A stretch of DNA of 64,000 bases from Ananas comosus (lineage: Eukaryota > Streptophyta > Magnoliopsida > Poales > Bromeliaceae): the NCBI RefSeq assembly GCF_001540865.1, contig NC_033630.1, forward strand, positions 2,617,432 to 2,681,431, read 5' to 3'. Under the pieces are notes generated by a model. That model was not told where the DNA came from, made no database searches, and was given only the letters and a program-made list of their open reading frames with translations. Each line of letters begins with the position of its first letter. Position 1 is the first letter of the stretch. A program made the position numbers and the translations under genes. Below are positions 59,578 to 64,000 of the stretch, piece by piece.

Positions 59578-59672
59578 TTTTTTTTTTTTTTGAGAAAAAA
59601 ATAGCACGTTACCCGCTTCATTCATTAGGAGTATGAACTAGGCTACAGGGATGAGACAGCTAAGGCCTCTGC
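59578..59672 (-). mobile_element. Very short LINE insertion (3' end only) with TSD
   Basis: On minus it reads a caattta-free 3' end: cagaggccttagctgtctca, ctgtagcctagttcat, then gcgggtaacgtgctattttt and an A tract. aaattatgtga flanks it at 59567-59577 and 59673-59683. The insertion kept fewer than 100 bases of the LINE. Confidence 0.85.
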
Positions 59673-59683
59673 AAATTATGTGA

Positions 59684-60787
59684 ATTTTTGTATTTGCTCT
59701 CTACTCTTATACCAAACAATAAAAGAGGGTGTTTTTGGTCCATGTAGGGGACTCCAAAATCTAGCTTTGGCTTTTGGCTTGCGTGAGGGTTTAGGAAGAT
59801 CTGTAGAACACGTGTTTCCGATATACAGGTTGTGCTAAAATACACCTACTAAGGAAAAACTAACTTTTAAGTCCCCTACATATTTTAAAATTACATAAAC
59901 TATATGTCAATAAAATATTTATAATAGAGAAAACTTCAGCTTGCATGCATTGCCCATGGTTCAACACATTTTTATTTTGCTATTTTGTTGTTTAAAAATT
60001 TTATTTTAGAATCTGTTGTTAAGTATGATACCAAAATAGTATAATTTACAAGTCGCTAGATAGTAGAATGACATATTTTATATAATTTTTATGGAGCCAC
60101 CAAATATTTGTTTTGTAAAACACAGTATTGTTATTGTTCTATTTAAGTGCAGGATTTTATGATAAAATAAAGAGTATTTTTATTTTGTTACGACATAGCA
60201 AAAGAAAATTTTTTAAATCATAGAATAACAATGTAAAATGCATGAGTCCAAATGAGATCTATTATATATATATATATATATATATAGTGCATGCTAATCA
60301 GAGTGAAAAGCAACAATTAATTTAATTGTAATCAAGTTATTGTCTCACAGAAAACAGGTTGGTTACAAAACTTTCAACCCTAATTGCTAATTTAACAAAA
60401 AGTAATTAACTAGCATATGATTAATACAAAGAGAAACAACAAATATTAATAAATAAATTAATTATTAATGGAGTCAAAACAATGTTTACTTTCATCTCCA
60501 AAGTAGATTTTATAGTCAAACGGTCTAGAGTAGTGATTCTACCAATGGTCCTAAGGAAATACTCTACTACTTTGTAATATGATAACTTAGTACTCACTAG
60601 TTTGGTTATCTTAATAAATCTCACCTTTCATATAAATTGCGTCGATTAATCGTCACATTATAACTTGACATCAATAAAAGTTGATTGTTGTTAAGTATAT
60701 ATTATCCTCCTTATGAATTGTATCAACCATCTTAAATAAAAGTTGCAAAACTATTCAATGCTTATAGAATCATTCACAATCTAGTGA

Positions 60788-60822
<35 letters not shown>

Positions 60823-61499
60823 AGTTTGGATTTCTCTAAACACAGTTTCTCCTTTGGATTTAAATGAAAGAAAAAAGGGCATTTATTTCACTGTAGGGAT
60901 CTCTGTTAAACTTGGCATTGGTTTAGAATATATTTTACAATTCTATATATGAATTGTAAGTGTGTTATTTTGTTATTCTATGTAGTTGCAAATTTTTAAG
61001 GTGAAATATAAGAATCACGATATAGCAAACCGGAACTTTTTTTATTTGAGGGATGAAAAGAGGAAATTATATGAAACATAATAACTTTATAATTAGCTGT
61101 TAATCACTGATTATTCCAATTTAAGGTTTGATTGGTTCCTCGGAAAATATCTCAAAAAATTTGTTTTAGGCTAAAATTTTTTTCCCGTGTGTTTGATTTG
61201 CAGGAAAAATAGATTTTTCAAAAATTATTTTTTATATTTCACGGAAATTTTTCTTTCATTTTCTAAATTTTTTTTGGAAAAACGATTTTTTTTTTCTCAC
61301 GAAGATTTTGAGAAGTATTTTTTTTTTAATATATTGGTGTATATTTACCATCCAACCGGGCCACCATACTCGTCATCTCCACCATCTTTATCAACTTTAT
61401 CTTTTTTGTCAAATTATTTTATTTATACCAAACTATAGTTAAAATTTATTTTTATTTATTATTTATATGGTAAAGAATTTGTGAATATTATGTTATATT
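59684..61499. other. AT-rich intergenic DNA, 1.8 kb
   Basis: (TA)n tracts lie at 60260-60286 and 60790-60820. A patch with tttcacggaaatttttc-like repeats (about 61180-61325) may be an inverted-repeat remnant. No gene. Confidence 0.5.
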
Positions 61500-61790
61500 T
61501 TAAAAGATTGATAATCTCACCTCACCTAGATAAAAATCAATAACTCCGATCTTAAATTGGAGGATCCGATCATCCATTTTTAGGACATCTTTCGATTTCG
61601 ATCGTTCATTTTATACACACTTGATGGATTTTATTATGATTTCGAAAAATTACGAAATTTATTTTCTAGAAGTTTCAAATATTTTAGACCATATTTAACG
61701 GAGTCGATCGTCGATTCAGAAGCTCCTTCATCGAAAACAACTTATGAGTACGAAGGGCTCTATACTCATAAGAGTATAGCAGCCCTTATA
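61500..61790. mobile_element. Half of a long foldback element
   Basis: The right arm only: tttcaaatattttagaccat, acggagtcgatcgtcgattc, and end tacgaagggctctatactca, parallel to the right arms at 35825-36345 and 62105-62648. The left arm is missing. Confidence 0.65.
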
Positions 61791-61814
61791 TATATATATA
61801 TATATATATTAGTC

Positions 61815-61845
<31 letters not shown>

Positions 61846-61847
61846 TC
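61791..61847. repeat. (TA)n and (AG)n tracts
   Basis: Compound microsatellite between two elements. Confidence 0.9.
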
Positions 61848-62056
61848 CGACTACTATACTATTGATAGTTCCAAGTCTTTTATACTATGAGTTTTCTACC
61901 GTTAGATCTACCCTTTGATCATTTCCAACCGTTAATTATACTATTAAACAACTCAACCACTCAACCCTAGGGGACCACTATTATCTAACCGCACATGCTT
62001 TCATCCAACGGCAAAACTCAATAGTACCAACGCTTGGTACTATTGATAGTTAGTAG
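61848..62056. mobile_element. Microsatellite-anchored MITE, best copy
   Basis: The left end actactatactattgatagt is mirrored by ggtactattgatagttagta on the right. Inside are ctaccgttagatctaccctt and catccaacggcaaaactcaa, also inverted relative to each other. The total is about 209 bases, between (AG)n and (TA)n. Confidence 0.82.
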
Positions 62057-62072
62057 CATAATTTTATATTAT

Positions 62073-62104
<32 letters not shown>

Positions 62105-62106
<2 letters not shown>

Positions 62107-62648
62107 GGAGCTAGCTGTTATACTATCGGTAGTACGGAGGTCTCCGTGCTACCAAGTTGTTTTCAATGATGCAGCTTCCAAATCAAAGATCGGCTTCGTT
62201 AGACTTGATCTACACTATTAAAAGTATTTAGAAACTAAATTTCATATTTTTTCGATATCATTTGGATAGTGATCAAAGGTCTCAAAATTGACAATTTTAA
62301 TAGTAGATTTGATGCGTTTGTGAATTTAACGGTGTAAACCAATCCAAATCTGATAAAATTTTTATAGAAAATTCTTTTCACTATTTAGAGTAACATCAAT
62401 ACCTTTAATCTTAAATTCAAGTCTTTTATCATTATTTTTTATGAGATTTTTATTTTCACCCGTTCATTTTTAAACTACTCGTTTGATAGATAAATGATGC
62501 CGAAAAATTATGAAATTTAGATTCCAAATACTTTCAATAATATAGATCAAGTCTAACGAAGCCGATCGTCGATTTGGTGGAAGCCACAATATTGAAAACA
62601 ACTTGATAGCACAGAGTCCTCCGTACTACCGATAGTATATCAGCCTAG
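62105..62648. mobile_element. Long foldback element, 544 bp, best copy
   Basis: The left arm starts ggagctagctgttatactat, includes cggaggtctccgtgctacca and gatcggcttcgttagacttg. The right arm contains caagtctaacgaagccgatc and ends tccgtactaccgatagtata. The arms pair over about 150-170 bases. The middle has no transposase. It lies about 550 bases upstream of the TTL start codon. Confidence 0.88.
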
Positions 62649-62709
62649 CACTCTTTCTCTCTCTCTCTCTCTCTATATATATATAGAGTTGAGCTAGAAT
62701 ACTCTCAAT

Positions 62710-62740
<31 letters not shown>

Positions 62741-63048
62741 ATTCTCTTCTCACGCTTTAACGCCACCGAAGGTGACCAAAAACTTTAACGTGCGCATGTT
62801 CTTCGCCCTCGCTACTATTCAGTGCAAACGGAGAACGAGTTAATACACAGGAGAGACATACATGCCACGGAGTTTTCCCGTGAAGTAGAGAAAGGGAAAG
62901 ATTTAAAAAAAAGAAAAAAGGCGTCGTCTTCTCCTTCGCACTCTTCTTTTCTCCTCACTCTCCATATCTACCCACATTCATTCCTTGCTTCCTCCTTTCC
63001 CTGTCACGAGATCCCTCCTCTCTCCCCCTCCCCTTCTCCTCCCCTCTT

Positions 63049-63090
<42 letters not shown>

Positions 63091-63202
63091 ATGCCTCCTC
63101 TTCCTCGGTCTCTGCTTCATTCTCTCTCCTGTCCATCTCCAAAACCCTGCTAAGCGGAGCGCGTCGACGGTTCGCAGCACGACCCGCCAGGTGTTCGACG
63201 AA
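62649..63202 (+). promoter_or_regulatory. Upstream and leader region of the TTL gene
   Basis: CT and TA microsatellites (62655-62690, 62706-62734), then a pyrimidine-rich leader with a (CT)n tract at 63050-63089. The frame is open from 62822 through the CT tract into the gene, but the extra residues (many SL repeats) look like translated leader. Confidence 0.6.
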
Positions 63203-63984
63203 ATGTCCCACACGGGTGCCAGCATGACCAACGGCCATGTCGGCGCCGACGCGCTCTCCGATCGCTTCGACGGCGCCGTCGCCTTCGACGCCAACAAGCC
63301 GGATGCGAAGGAGATCTTCGCGCTCGCGTCCGCCGCCACCACGAGCAGCAGCTCCACCGGCTCCTCTGCCGGCCTCGCGGGGCGCCGAACTCACTCGGGC
63401 GAGTTTCTCTTCGGGTCGAGCAGGGAGGCCGCTCACAACTCCGCCGGCGCCGTCGCTTCCAAACCCGGGCACCGCCGCACGGGCTCCGTCCCGATCATCC
63501 CCACCGCGGCCTCCACGACCAGCACGGCCACTTCCCCCGTGACCCACGCACTCCCCGCCGGGAACATCTGCCCCTCGGGGAAAATCGCGAAACCCGGCGC
63601 GGCGCCGCTGAGGCCCGCCGCGCGGAGCGACGTGCTCGGCTCCGGCACCGTTAATTATGGTCACGGGAGCATAATGCGGGGCGGGGGTGGCGGCAGCAGC
63701 AATGGCACCGCGTCGGCAAAGGTGGCTGTGAGTATGGATAATGCGGAGGAGGTGAAGAGGGTGGGGAATGAGCATTACAAGAAGGGGAGGTTCGAGGAGG
63801 CGCTGCGGCTCTACGAGAGGGCAATTGCAATGTGCCCGGATAACGCCGCGTGCCGCAGCAATCGTGCGGCCGCGCTTATCGGATTGGGGAGGCTGGGAGA
63901 GGCCGTGAGGGAGTGTGAGGAGGCCGTCCGGCTCGATCCGGCCTACGGGCGCGCGCACCATAGATTTGCTGCACTGCTCATACG
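63203..63984 (+). CDS. TTL-type TPR/thioredoxin-like protein, first exon (partial)
   Basis: Exon 1 ends at a donor gtaagt (63985) in phase 2, and the gene continues beyond the window. From Met63203 the protein starts MSHTGASMTNGHVG, followed by a low-complexity Ser/Ala/Gly region. It then has the family marker GNICPSGKI (120-128) and a GSGTVNYGHGSIMRG segment (146-160). From about residue 180 come two TPR units (NAEEVKRVGNEHYKKGRFEE onward; NRAAALIGLGRLGEAVRECE). Arabidopsis TTL proteins have this layout, with more TPRs and a thioredoxin-like domain downstream. They act as scaffolds in brassinosteroid and stress responses. The start at 63203 is favoured because upstream in-frame residues come from a CT microsatellite. 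Confidence 0.9.
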
Positions 63985-64000
63985 GTAAGTGCTCGATCTA

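Noticed and set aside
63089..63961. A 290-codon minus-strand frame
   Set aside because: Shadow of the GC-rich TTL exon on the other strand.
1..64000. CRISPR arrays, bacterial operons, origins, rRNA genes
   Set aside because: No regularly spaced short repeats with unique spacers, no polycistronic arrangement and no rRNA sequence; introns and plant gene families show a nuclear plant region.

Overview
This is nuclear DNA of a flowering plant, almost certainly a monocot. Genes have GT-AG introns, and the space between them is AT-rich and full of (TA)n, (CT)n and (AG)n microsatellites and transposable elements. The two papain-type proteases resemble the bromelain/ananain group, so pineapple (Ananas comosus) or a close relative is my best guess. 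That is inference from family resemblance; no search was run. Runs of N at 57147-57284 and 59271-59295, plus a few single Ns, show a draft assembly.

I support eight gene loci. From left to right: (1) a GDSL-lipase pseudogene exon (about 2111-4570) broken by three different transposable elements; (2) and (3) two intact GDSL/SGNH lipases on + (9396-11472 and 12963-14525), both 367 aa with the same five-exon structure; (4) and (5) two C1A cysteine proteases on - (15056-16177 and 25087-27026), each with two exons; (6) between them, on -, a seven-exon acidic protein I do not recognise (18499-21186, 374 aa), which carries internal repeats; (7) a 230-aa bHLH factor with a C-terminal ACT-like domain on + (40568-43320); (8) a 119-aa zinc-domain protein resembling Arabidopsis At4g18593 on + (46364-47372). 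The first exon of a TTL-type TPR/thioredoxin-like gene runs off the right edge (from 63203). All joined reading frames close exactly in phase.

The rest is mainly mobile DNA. A tRNA-derived SINE family has at least five clear copies, four with exact target-site duplications (TSDs). A LINE family has one copy retaining the zf-RVT end of its second ORF. The SINEs and LINEs end in the same short 3' tail. Two hAT-like elements have 8-bp TSDs, and one has its empty site preserved in a neighbouring duplicate. There are two related solo LTRs, a CACTA element nested in a MITE, several long-inverted-repeat foldback elements, and a large MITE family anchored in TA/CT microsatellites.

The lipase and protease clusters look like local tandem duplication of secreted hydrolases. 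The other genes look like unrelated single-copy neighbours. I see no operon-like or defence-like cassette. The most informative non-genic signals are the SINE/LINE tail sharing, the nested, datable insertions in the lipase pseudogene, and the microsatellite-anchored MITEs.
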